Shown in pieces: positions 28,773 through 36,282 of a stretch of 40,110 nucleotides of DNA. The notes below the pieces were generated by a model. That model saw only the letters and a list, made by a program, of their open reading frames with translations, ran no database searches and was not told where the DNA came from. Origin of the DNA: Betaproteobacteria bacterium. Its GTDB lineage: Bacteria; Pseudomonadota; Gammaproteobacteria; Burkholderiales; Burkholderiaceae_D. Every line of letters begins with the position of its first letter. The stretch's first letter is position 1. The stretch spans positions 1-40,110 of the forward strand of contig CAHJXF010000003.1 of NCBI GenBank assembly GCA_903644065.1. Reading direction: 5' to 3'. A program made the position numbers and the translations under genes.

Positions 28773-29103
28773 TCCGTCGCATCGCAGCAAGTCGACTGTC
28801 GCAATCGCGCTGCGAATCCGCTTGACTTATGCACAAAACATAAAGTCGGCCCACTCACCGGGCCGGCAGCTTCGGACAACCACCTCCAATACGTAAGTCG
28901 TTGTTTTCATGTATTTTAATTGCTGCTCAATGTTTCGGCATTTTGACAAAAAGCCTTTCCAGTCCGATGCTTAGCGATACTGCGGGCGCTTTCTTCACAA
29001 AGTTGTCCACAGCATCTGTGCATACAAAAAAATCGCCGTAGTCACAACCACTTACTACGAATTTCTGCGGTGTCTTGAACGTTCCGCCGCTCCGCAGCCG
29101 TCG
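28773..29103. other. AT-rich 331-bp gap between hemE and priA with DnaA-box-like sites
   Basis: This is clearly the most A+T-rich stretch of the window. TTATGCACA (28827-28835) fits the relaxed DnaA box TTWTNCACA. TTGTCCACA (29003-29011) and the reverse complement of TGTGCATAC (29017-29025) each differ by one base from it or from the strict box, and TTCTTCACA (28991-28999) is weaker. A T-rich run lies at 28901-28920. Dyads are present at 28824-28847, 28847-28865 (CGGCCC/GGGCCG) and 29037-29059 (CGTAGT/ACTACG). TTGACA at 28943-28948 may be a -35 element, though no good -10 follows. No gene is convincing here. Confidence 0.5.
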
Positions 29104-31236
29104 ATGCCCTCGTTCGTTCGTGTCGCCATCGACCTCCCGGCGGCCGTCGCCGCGTCGCTCGGCGTCGGCGACGGACTCTACGATTATCGATGGCAGGGCG
29201 GGCCGATCGAGATCGGCCGTTTCGTGCTCGTCCCGTTCGGCGCGCGAATCGTGGTCGGCCTTGTCGTCGATCGCGTGGACGAGACCACCGTCGACGAGCC
29301 GCGCGTCCGCGACGTCGTGGCGTCGATCGACGCGCTGGCACCCGTCTCGCCGGACTGGTTGTGGTTGATGCGTTTCGCGGCCGATTACTACCACCGGCCG
29401 ATCGGCGAGGTGATCGTCCCCGCCCTGCCGGCCCCGATGCGGGACGCGGCGCGCTACGTGGTCGACCGCGAGGCGGTGGCTGAGGGAACGACGCCGCATG
29501 CCGTACTGCCGGCCATCGGTCGGGCGGTCAAGCGGGCGGCGAAGGTGTCCCCGGCCGCGTCGTCGGGCGCCGGGCCCGTCGCGCCCCGGCGGCTCAATGC
29601 GATGCAGTCGGCCGCCCTTGCGGCGATCGAAGCCGCACGCACCGGTGCGGCGGCACCGAAACCGATGCTGCTCTACGGCATCACCGGGAGCGGCAAGACG
29701 GAGGTCTACCTGCGGGCCATCGCTGCCGTCGTGGAGGCCGGCCTGCAGGCGCTGGTGCTCGTCCCGGAGATCAACCTGACGCCGCAACTCGCCGAAACCT
29801 TCCGCCTGGGCCTGCCCGGCGTCCGGATCGGCAGCCTGCACAGCGGCCATGCCGCCGGCGAGCGGCTGCGTCAGTGGTTGCTCGCTCATGAAGGCGAAGT
29901 AGACGTGCTGCTCGGCACGCGACTCGCGGTCCTGGCGTCGTTGCCGCGCCTCGGGCTGGTCGTCGTCGACGAGGAGCACGACGCCTCGTACAAGCAACAC
30001 GAGGGCCTGCGCTACTCGGCCCGCGACCTGGCGATCGTGCGGGCGCGACGCGGACGGGACGGACGACCGGTTCCGGTCGTCCTCGCTTCGGCGACGCCGT
30101 CGATGGAGACCTGGGCGCGGGCGCGAAACGGGCGCTACGACAAACTGGTCCTCGGCGAGCGGGCGGTCGCCGACGCCGTCCTGCCGACGATCCGCCTGGT
30201 GCCGACGCTCGGTGCCGCCACGCAGCACGGGCTGACCGAGGCGGTCCGCGCCGCCATCGCCGACCGCATCGCGCGCCGCGAGCCGGTGCTGGTGTTCCAC
30301 AACCGGCGCGGTTACGCGCCGGTGCTGGCTTGCGGCGCTTGCGGCTGGGTCAGCGCCTGTCCGCGCTGCAGCGTCAACGCCGTCTTCCACAAGGCCGATC
30401 GCCACCTGCACTGCCATCACTGCGGATGGCGCAGTCGCGTGCCGCGCGCCTGTCCCGCGTGCGGCAACGCCGACCTGGCCGCGGTCGGCCGCGGCACCCA
30501 GCGCGTCGAGGAAGGCCTCGCCGCGCTGTTCCCCGACGCGCGCATCGCGCGCATCGACCGCGACAGCACGCGCCGGAAGGGCTCGGCCGCCGGACTGCTC
30601 GAAGCCGTCCATGTCGGTGATCTCGACATCCTCGTCGGCACGCAGATGCTGGCGAAAGGGCACGACTTCCGCAACGTCACGCTGGTCTGCGTGCTCGATG
30701 CGGACAGTGCGCTGTACTCGCACGACTTTCGCGCCGGCGAGCGCCTGTTCTCGAACCTGATGCAGGTGGCCGGACGAGCGGGTCGGGGCGGACCGCGATC
30801 CGTCGCGGCCGAGGTGCTGATCCAGACGCGGGCGCCGGAGCACCCGCTGTTCGAAGCGCTGGTGGCGCACGACTTCGAACGTTTCGCCGAGAACCAGTTG
30901 GCCGAACGCAAGGCGGCGGGACTGCCGCCGTACTCGTTCCAGGCCGTGATGCGGGCCGAAGCGAGCGAGGCCGCCGATGCCATCGCCTTCCTCGCAGAAG
31001 CCCGGGTCGTCGGCACGACCCTGCTCGACGAGGCGATGGCGGACGCGGCCATCGAACTTTACGACCCCGTGCCGATGGCCGTGGCGCGCGTGGCGAACGT
31101 GGAGCGCGCCCAGTTGCTCGTCGAGAGTGGCGGTCGTCCCGCCTTGCATGCGTTCCTCGACCGGTGGCTGGCCGCGCTGCGCGCTCGACGATCGCGCATC
31201 CGCTGGCACATCGAGATCGATCCGCTCGACATCTGA
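29104..31236 (+). CDS. priA: primosomal replication-restart helicase PriA
   Basis: A 710-residue DEAH-type 3'-5' DNA helicase that recognises stalled forks and starts primosome assembly. The N-terminal 3'-DNA-binding domain runs to about residue 110 (FAADYYHRPIGEVI). Walker A GITGSGKT is at 192-199 and DEEH at 289-292. Eight zinc-binding Cys lie at 410, 413, 419, 422, 437, 440, 450 and 453. The helicase C-terminal lobe has GTQMLAKGHDFRNVTLV and QVAGRAGRG. Length is normal. No Shine-Dalgarno site is visible before the ATG. The upstream gap carries DnaA-box-like sequences. Confidence 0.97.
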   Translation: MPSFVRVAIDLPAAVAASLGVGDGLYDYRWQGGPIEIGRFVLVPFGARIVVGLVVDRVDETTVDEPRVRDVVASIDALAPVSPDWLWLMRFAADYYHRPIGEVIVPALPAPMRDAARYVVDREAVAEGTTPHAVLPAIGRAVKRAAKVSPAASSGAGPVAPRRLNAMQSAALAAIEAARTGAAAPKPMLLYGITGSGKTEVYLRAIAAVVEAGLQALVLVPEINLTPQLAETFRLGLPGVRIGSLHSGHAAGERLRQWLLAHEGEVDVLLGTRLAVLASLPRLGLVVVDEEHDASYKQHEGLRYSARDLAIVRARRGRDGRPVPVVLASATPSMETWARARNGRYDKLVLGERAVADAVLPTIRLVPTLGAATQHGLTEAVRAAIADRIARREPVLVFHNRRGYAPVLACGACGWVSACPRCSVNAVFHKADRHLHCHHCGWRSRVPRACPACGNADLAAVGRGTQRVEEGLAALFPDARIARIDRDSTRRKGSAAGLLEAVHVGDLDILVGTQMLAKGHDFRNVTLVCVLDADSALYSHDFRAGERLFSNLMQVAGRAGRGGPRSVAAEVLIQTRAPEHPLFEALVAHDFERFAENQLAERKAAGLPPYSFQAVMRAEASEAADAIAFLAEARVVGTTLLDEAMADAAIELYDPVPMAVARVANVERAQLLVESGGRPALHAFLDRWLAALRARRSRIRWHIEIDPLDI

Positions 31237-31347
31237 CCGCCTCCGGGCGGCCGTCGGGCTGATCCGCCCGTTCGCCTACAAGCCGATCAGGACCGCGCCG
31301 AAATGCTCACTTTTGCGGTCGGTCCACACTGCGTCGGCGGTTCGCGG

Positions 31348-31364
31348 CGACTCCCAGGGAGTCG
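31348..31364. promoter_or_regulatory. perfect dyad upstream of the csbD-like gene
   Basis: CGACTCCC-A-GGGAGTCG is an inverted repeat with 8-bp arms and a single central base, 33 bases before the csbD-like ATG. The size and place suit an operator; no regulator is identified. Confidence 0.4.
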
Positions 31365-31397
31365 TTCCGATTTCCCAACCAACGTTGCGAGGTTTCC

Positions 31398-31583
31398 ATG
31401 AACAAGGAACAAGTCAAGGGTCGTGCCGAAGAAGCGGTCGGCAAGGTGAAGGAAGTCGCAGGCAAGGCGACCGACGACAAGGCGCTCGAAGCCAAGGGCG
31501 ACGCCCAGCAGGTCGCGGGCAAGGTGCGCTCCACCGCGGGCGACGTCACCGAGGACGTCAAGGACGTCGTCAAGGGACGTTGA
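31398..31583 (+). CDS. CsbD-like stress protein
   Basis: A 61-residue hydrophilic protein of the CsbD family, recognisable from KGRAEEAVGKVKEVAGKATDD and KGDAQQVAGKVRSTAGD, the repeated charged amphipathic pattern typical of the family. Homologues such as B. subtilis CsbD and E. coli YjbJ are induced in general stress or stationary phase; the molecular role is not settled. GAGG at 31389-31392 is 5 bases before the ATG. A perfect dyad lies just upstream and two hairpins follow, so it is probably a single-gene unit. Confidence 0.9.
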   Translation: MNKEQVKGRAEEAVGKVKEVAGKATDDKALEAKGDAQQVAGKVRSTAGDVTEDVKDVVKGR

Positions 31584-31597
31584 GCCGCAGGCGGCTC
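31582..31597 (+). other. hairpin at the csbD-like stop codon
   Basis: GAGCCGC (31582-31588) pairs with GCGGCTC (31591-31597) around two bases; its left arm overlaps the TGA. It stands 8 bases before the terminator stem and may protect the mRNA end. Confidence 0.5.
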
Positions 31598-31605
31598 GAT
31601 GGACC

Positions 31606-31628
31606 AAGGGGCGCGAGCCCCTTTTTTT
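31606..31628 (+). terminator. intrinsic terminator after the csbD-like gene
   Basis: AAGGGGC (31606-31612), a GCGA tetraloop of the GNRA type, then GCCCCTT and a run of seven T (31622-31628). This is the clearest rho-independent terminator in the window. Confidence 0.92.
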
Positions 31629-31656
31629 CGCGTCATGACCTCACCGGAGTCGCGTC

Positions 31657-31869
31657 TTGTCCGACCATTTGATCAATCCAGCACTCGAAATGCATATCAC
31701 TCCCGAGCCGCAGCCTGGCTCGCCGTCGTCCCCGATCCCCGACAATCCGATGCCCGGGCCGGCTCCGGTGTCCGACCCGTCGCCGTCCGAGGTCCCGGAG
31801 CCGATCGAGACACCGCCCATGTCGCCCCCGCCGATCATCGATCCGCCGGCCACCAGCCCGATGGCCTGA
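31657..31869 (+). CDS. small proline-rich hypothetical protein
   Basis: A 70-residue open frame beginning with TTG at 31657, with GGAG at 31646-31649 placed 7 bases before it. The product is acidic and low-complexity: Pro, Ser and Asp/Glu dominate (PEPQPGSPSSPIPDNPMPGP), without Cys or hydrophobic segments, so it is probably disordered. It begins about 30 bases after the csbD terminator and ends about 110 bases before rep. I do not recognise a family. The well-placed ribosome site favours a real gene, but Pro-rich frames arise easily in G+C-rich DNA. Confidence 0.5.
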   Translation: MSDHLINPALEMHITPEPQPGSPSSPIPDNPMPGPAPVSDPSPSEVPEPIETPPMSPPPIIDPPATSPMA

Positions 31870-31978
31870 ACACCGGCCGGGCTTCGGCTCGGTCCGCTCG
31901 CAGAAGCGATCGAGAGGTCGTGGTCGTGTAGCATTCCTGCCGCATCCGTCGCACGCCGTCGATGCCGATTCCGCATCG

Positions 31979-34015
31979 ATGTCGATCCCCATCCCGCTCA
32001 ACCCGCCTCAGCGCGAAGCCGTCCTCCACGTCGACGGTCCGTGCCTCGTTCTCGCCGGTGCGGGCAGCGGCAAGACGCGAGTCATCACGCACAAGATCGC
32101 CCACCTGATCGGCACCGAGGCCTACCAGGCGCGCCAGATCGCCGCGCTCACCTTCACCAACAAGGCCGCGGCCGAGATGCGCGAGCGGGTCGGTGCGTTG
32201 CTCGACGCCAAGGCTTCGCGGGGCCTGACCGTGTCGACCTTCCATGCGCTGGGCCTGCAGATCCTGCGGCAGGAGGCGGAGGTCGTCGGCCTGCGTCCCC
32301 GTTTCTCGATCCTGTCGGCCGACGATGCCCGTGGCATCCTGCAGGACCTGTCGGCCAGTACCGATCCGGGCCACGTCAAGCGGCTGCAGACCCGCGTGTC
32401 GCTGTGGAAGAACGCGATGCTGTCGCCGGAGGCGATCGAGCGCGGCGAGGGCCGCGGCGGCAGCGGCAGCGGCGATGCCGACGCCGACAGCGCAGTCGAT
32501 GCCCGCGTCTATCGCAGCTACCAGGCGACGCTGCGCGCCTATCACGCGGTCGACTTCGACGACCTGATCGGCCGCGCGGTCGACCTCTTCGAGCAGCATC
32601 AGGACGTGCTGTATCGCTGGCAGTCGCGGCTGCGCTACCTGCTGGTCGACGAGGTCCAGGACACCAACGCCTGCCAGTATCGATTGCTCAGGCAGCTGGC
32701 CGGGCCGCGCGCCGCGCTGACCGCGGTGGGCGACGACGACCAGGCGATCTACGCATGGCGCGGCGCCACGCTCGACAATCTCGCCAACCTGCAGCGCGAC
32801 TATCCGGCATTGCGGGTCGTCAAGCTCGAGCAGAACTACCGCTCGAGCGGCCGCATCCTGTCGGCCGCCAACGCGCTGATCGCGGCCAACCCCAAGCTGT
32901 TCGAGAAGAAGTTGTGGAGCGAGCACGGACCGGGCGATGCCGTGACCATCAGCCCGATGGACGACGATCTCCACGAAGCCGAGTCGGTGGCGATCCGCAT
33001 GGCCGCTCATCGCTTCGAGCGCAAGACGAAGTGGGCCGACTACGCCGTGCTGTACCGCGGCAACCACCAGGCCCGCGTGTTCGAGGAGGCGTTGCGGAAG
33101 GAGAAGATCCCCTACGTGCTGTCGGGCGGCCAGTCGTTCTTCGAGCGCGCCGAGATCCGCGACCTGATGGCGTGGCTGCGCCTGTTCGCGAACGTCGACG
33201 ACGACCCGGCGTTCATCCGGGCGATCACGGTGCCGAAGCGCGGCGTCGGCACCGCCACGCTCGAGGCGCTCGGCCACTACGCGAGCCAGCGCGACGTGTC
33301 GTTGTTCGAGGCGGCCTGCGAGTCGGCGTTCTCGCTGCGCGTCGCCGCCCGCCAGATCGAGCCGGTCGAGCAGTTCACCGCGTTCGTCAACCGCATGCAG
33401 GATCGCGCCGAGCGCGAGCCCGCCGGGCGCGTGCTCGACGACCTGCTGGGCGCGATCGACTACCGCGCCCACCTGTTCGACGCGGCCGACGAGCGCGGTG
33501 CGCAAAAGCGCTGGCAGAACGTGCTCGACTTCACCGCGTGGATCGCGCGGCGTTGCGAGGAGGATGGCAAGAGCCTGATCGCGGCGACGCAGTCCATCGC
33601 GCTCCTGAGCATGCTCGACGACCGAGAGGAAGACGTCGACGCGGTGCGGCTGTCGACCCTGCATGCGGCCAAGGGTCTCGAGTTCGGCCACGTGTTCCTG
33701 GTCGGCATCGAGGAAGGACTGCTGCCGCACAAGGGCCACGAGGACGACGATCCTGCGTTGCATTCGCAACGCATCGAGGAGGAGCGGCGGCTGATGTACG
33801 TGGGCGTCACGCGCGCGCAGCGCAGTCTGTCGATCAGCTGGTGCCGCAAGCGGCGACGGGCGCGCGATCACCAGGCGTGCGAGCCGTCGCGCTTCATCGC
33901 GGAGCTGGGGCTGGACGAGGCGCCGACGATCGTCGACGACTCGACCCTCACGCCGCAGCAGCGCATGGCCGGGCTGAAGGCGCTGCTCGCCAGGCCGCGG
34001 GTCGCGAAGGGCTGA
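31979..34015 (+). CDS. rep: ATP-dependent 3'-5' DNA helicase Rep (UvrD/Rep superfamily 1)
   Basis: A 678-residue helicase. Walker A AGAGSGKT is at residues 26-33, motif Ia is LTFTNKAAAEMRER, motif II is DEVQDTN from residue 224, motif III is GDDDQAIYAWRGA, motif IV is LEQNYRSSGRIL, motif V is STLHAAKGLEF and motif VI is YVGVTRAQ. Similarity to E. coli Rep (LNPPQREAV start, YRGNHQARVFEEAL, GGQSFFERAEI) is closer than to UvrD or PcrA. Rep assists fork progress through obstacles. A Gly/Ser/Asp-rich insert near residues 157-176 (GEGRGGSGSGDADADSA) is unusual and lies in a loop region of the 1B subdomain. Confidence 0.94.
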   Translation: MSIPIPLNPPQREAVLHVDGPCLVLAGAGSGKTRVITHKIAHLIGTEAYQARQIAALTFTNKAAAEMRERVGALLDAKASRGLTVSTFHALGLQILRQEAEVVGLRPRFSILSADDARGILQDLSASTDPGHVKRLQTRVSLWKNAMLSPEAIERGEGRGGSGSGDADADSAVDARVYRSYQATLRAYHAVDFDDLIGRAVDLFEQHQDVLYRWQSRLRYLLVDEVQDTNACQYRLLRQLAGPRAALTAVGDDDQAIYAWRGATLDNLANLQRDYPALRVVKLEQNYRSSGRILSAANALIAANPKLFEKKLWSEHGPGDAVTISPMDDDLHEAESVAIRMAAHRFERKTKWADYAVLYRGNHQARVFEEALRKEKIPYVLSGGQSFFERAEIRDLMAWLRLFANVDDDPAFIRAITVPKRGVGTATLEALGHYASQRDVSLFEAACESAFSLRVAARQIEPVEQFTAFVNRMQDRAEREPAGRVLDDLLGAIDYRAHLFDAADERGAQKRWQNVLDFTAWIARRCEEDGKSLIAATQSIALLSMLDDREEDVDAVRLSTLHAAKGLEFGHVFLVGIEEGLLPHKGHEDDDPALHSQRIEEERRLMYVGVTRAQRSLSISWCRKRRRARDHQACEPSRFIAELGLDEAPTIVDDSTLTPQQRMAGLKALLARPRVAKG

Positions 34016-34088
34016 ACGCGGGCCTCGAACCGGCTGCAGCGCAGGCTGTGTGCGATTCTGCGAGCCTCTTCCCGCTGGACGTGCCTCG

Positions 34089-34808
34089 ATGCTTTCCGAC
34101 ACCGCGCCCGTACGCACCTATCGCTACTACGACTTCGTGATGGCCGCGTTCGTCTGCGTGCTGATCTGCTCCAACTTCATCGGCGCGGCCAAGCAGGCGG
34201 TGATCGACCTGCCGATCGTCGGGCCCACGCCGTTCGGGGCCGGCATCCTGTTCTTCCCGATCAGCTACTTCTTCGGCGACATCCTGACCGAGGTGTACGG
34301 CTACGCGCGCGACCGGCGCGTCGTCTGGGCCGGCTTCTTCGCCATCGCCTTCGCATCGTTCATGGCGTGGGTGGTGGTGCACCTGCCGGCCGGTCCCTCC
34401 GACTACATGAAGACCTACCAGCCCGCGCTCGAGACGGTGTTCGGCAACGCGTGGCGCATCGCCGCCGCGTCGATGATCGCGTTCTGGTGCGGCAGCTTCG
34501 CCAACAGCTACGTGCTGGCGCGACTCAAGCTGCTGACCGGCGGTCGCCATCTCTGGACCCGGACCATCGGCTCGACGGTGGTGGGCGAAGCGGTCGACTC
34601 GTCGCTGTTCTACGCGATCGCGTTCTACGGCCTCTGGGAGACGGCCGACATCGTCAAGGTGGCGCTGGTCCAGTACGTGCTGAAGACGGCGTGGGAGGTG
34701 TTGTCGACGCCGCTCACCTACCGGCTGGTGGGCTTCCTCAAGCGCGCCGAGAACGAGGACTGGTACGACCGCGGCACGAACTTCAACCCGTTCCGGCTGC
34801 AGGCCTGA
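34089..34808 (+). CDS. yhhQ: queuosine-precursor transporter (YhhQ/VUT family)
   Basis: A 239-residue inner-membrane protein with about six hydrophobic segments. The block FPISYFFGDILTEVYGYARDRRVVWAGF and the early SNFIGAAKQAV are diagnostic of the YhhQ (DUF165, vitamin-uptake-like) family, whose members import preQ0 or preQ1 for queuosine tRNA modification. The ATG at 34089 is chosen because the 13 codons upstream in frame are not family-like. It follows rep after 73 bases with no visible terminator. Confidence 0.9.
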   Translation: MLSDTAPVRTYRYYDFVMAAFVCVLICSNFIGAAKQAVIDLPIVGPTPFGAGILFFPISYFFGDILTEVYGYARDRRVVWAGFFAIAFASFMAWVVVHLPAGPSDYMKTYQPALETVFGNAWRIAAASMIAFWCGSFANSYVLARLKLLTGGRHLWTRTIGSTVVGEAVDSSLFYAIAFYGLWETADIVKVALVQYVLKTAWEVLSTPLTYRLVGFLKRAENEDWYDRGTNFNPFRLQA

Positions 34809-34836
34809 ACGCGCGGCGCTGCGCGATGCACGCGTC

Positions 34837-34855
34837 TACAATCGGTCGCGACCGA
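34837..34855 (+). promoter_or_regulatory. possible promoter and operator of the gluconate operon
   Basis: TACAAT (34837-34842) is a good -10 hexamer, but no -35 is visible. Overlapping its last base and the expected start site is the perfect 14-bp palindrome TCGGTCGCGACCGA (34842-34855), well placed for a repressor. No regulator gene is in the window. Confidence 0.4.
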
Positions 34856-34913
34856 CGAAGTCGGGACGCGCTCGTGTGCCGCGACGCGCGATCCGCGACC
34901 ACGGGGAGACATC

Positions 34914-36269
34914 ATGGCGTTCGAAGGACCGGCTTTCCTGCTCGCCGCCGCGGCGATCGCCATCCTCGGGCTGATCGTCCTGATCGCCCGCTTCAAGCTG
35001 CATCCGTTCATCGCGCTGATCCTGGCCTCCGGGTTCCTCGGCCTCGCGACCGGGCTGCCGGTGTCGAAGGTCGTGAAGGAATTCCAGGACGGCTTCGGCG
35101 GCACGCTCGGCTTCGTCGGCGTGCTGCTCGGGCTGGGCACCATGCTCGGCAAGTTGATGGCCGAGTCGGGCGGTGCCGACCGCATCGCCCGCACGCTGGT
35201 CGACGCGTTCGGCGAAGCGAAGGTGCACTGGGCGATGATGATCGCGGCCTTCCTGGTCGGCATTCCGCTGTTCTTCGAGATCGGCTTCGTGCTGCTGGCG
35301 CCGCTGGTGTTCATCGTCGCGCGGCGCAGCGGCGTGTCGCTGGTCAAGATCGGCATCCCGCTGCTGGCCGGTCTGTCGGTGGTGCACGGCCTCGTGCCGC
35401 CGCACCCGGGACCGCTGCTCGCCATCGGCGCGTTCGGCGCCGACATCGGCCGGACCATCTTCTACGGCCTGCTGGTCGGCCTGCCGACGGCGATCCTGGC
35501 GGGTCCGGTCTACGGCGCCTGGATCGCGAAGCGCGTGCCGGGCCTGGCGACGCACGGACTCGCCGAGACGCTCGCCCACGATCGCGGCGAGCGGCGCGAC
35601 GACATGCCCGGCTTCGGCGTCACGCTGTTCACCGTGCTGCTGCCGGTCGCGCTGATGCTGGCCAAGACCTTCGCCGACCTGGCGACCGCGGCCGACAGTC
35701 CCGTGCGGCAGTGGATGGACTTCATCGGCAACCCGATCGTCGCGCTGCTCGCGGCCTTGCTGGTCGGCATCAAGACCTTCGGCTTCGACCGCGGCCTCGA
35801 CGCGAAGGGCGTCGCGAAGCAGCTCGAAGCGAGTCTGAACCCGGTCGCGGCGATCCTGTTGATCATCGGTGCCGGCGGCGGCTTCAAGCAAATGCTGATC
35901 GCGACCGGCGTGGGCAGGACCATCGGCGAGATGGCCGTGCACGCGCACCTGTCGCCGATCCTGCTGGCGTGGCTCGTGGCCGCGCTGATCCGCATCGCCA
36001 CCGGCTCGGCGACGGTCGCCACCATCACCGGGGCCGGCATCGTCGCGCCGATCGTGACGCTGGTGCCGGGCGTCAACCGCGAGCTGCTGGTGCTGGCGAC
36101 CGGTGCCGGGTCGCTGATCCTGTCGCACGTCAACGACGCGGGCTTCTGGCTGGTCAAACAGTACTTCAACCTGTCGCTCGCCGAGACCTTCAAGACCTGG
36201 ACCGCGATGGAGACGATCATCTCGGTGGTCGGCATCGTGCTGGTGATGCTGCTGTCGCTGTTCGTGTGA
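34914..36269 (+). CDS. gluconate:H+ symporter family permease (GntP)
   Basis: A 451-residue polytopic membrane protein with about 12 or more hydrophobic segments. GLVPPHPGPLLAIGAFGADIGRTI, GIPLFFEIGFVLLAPLVF and HVNDAGFWLVKQYFNLSLAETFKTWT are diagnostic of the GntP family (gluconate, D-serine and related hydroxyacids). GGGGAG at 34903-34908 is 5 bases before the ATG. The kinase gene 13 bases downstream makes gluconate the most likely substrate. Confidence 0.93.
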   Translation: MAFEGPAFLLAAAAIAILGLIVLIARFKLHPFIALILASGFLGLATGLPVSKVVKEFQDGFGGTLGFVGVLLGLGTMLGKLMAESGGADRIARTLVDAFGEAKVHWAMMIAAFLVGIPLFFEIGFVLLAPLVFIVARRSGVSLVKIGIPLLAGLSVVHGLVPPHPGPLLAIGAFGADIGRTIFYGLLVGLPTAILAGPVYGAWIAKRVPGLATHGLAETLAHDRGERRDDMPGFGVTLFTVLLPVALMLAKTFADLATAADSPVRQWMDFIGNPIVALLAALLVGIKTFGFDRGLDAKGVAKQLEASLNPVAAILLIIGAGGGFKQMLIATGVGRTIGEMAVHAHLSPILLAWLVAALIRIATGSATVATITGAGIVAPIVTLVPGVNRELLVLATGAGSLILSHVNDAGFWLVKQYFNLSLAETFKTWTAMETIISVVGIVLVMLLSLFV

Positions 36270-36282
36270 CGCGCTCATCGCC

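Noticed and set aside
28927-29095. Minus-strand tail ending in LFVKMPKH that looks like normal protein
   Set aside because: The balanced composition comes from the low G+C of this gap. There is no Met start or ribosome site, and the frame upstream is antisense to priA.
28773-29103. Calling the hemE-priA gap the chromosomal origin outright
   Set aside because: The boxes are few and imperfect, no dnaA or dnaN is in view, and the atp operon would be head-on to replication. It is kept only as a finding to test.
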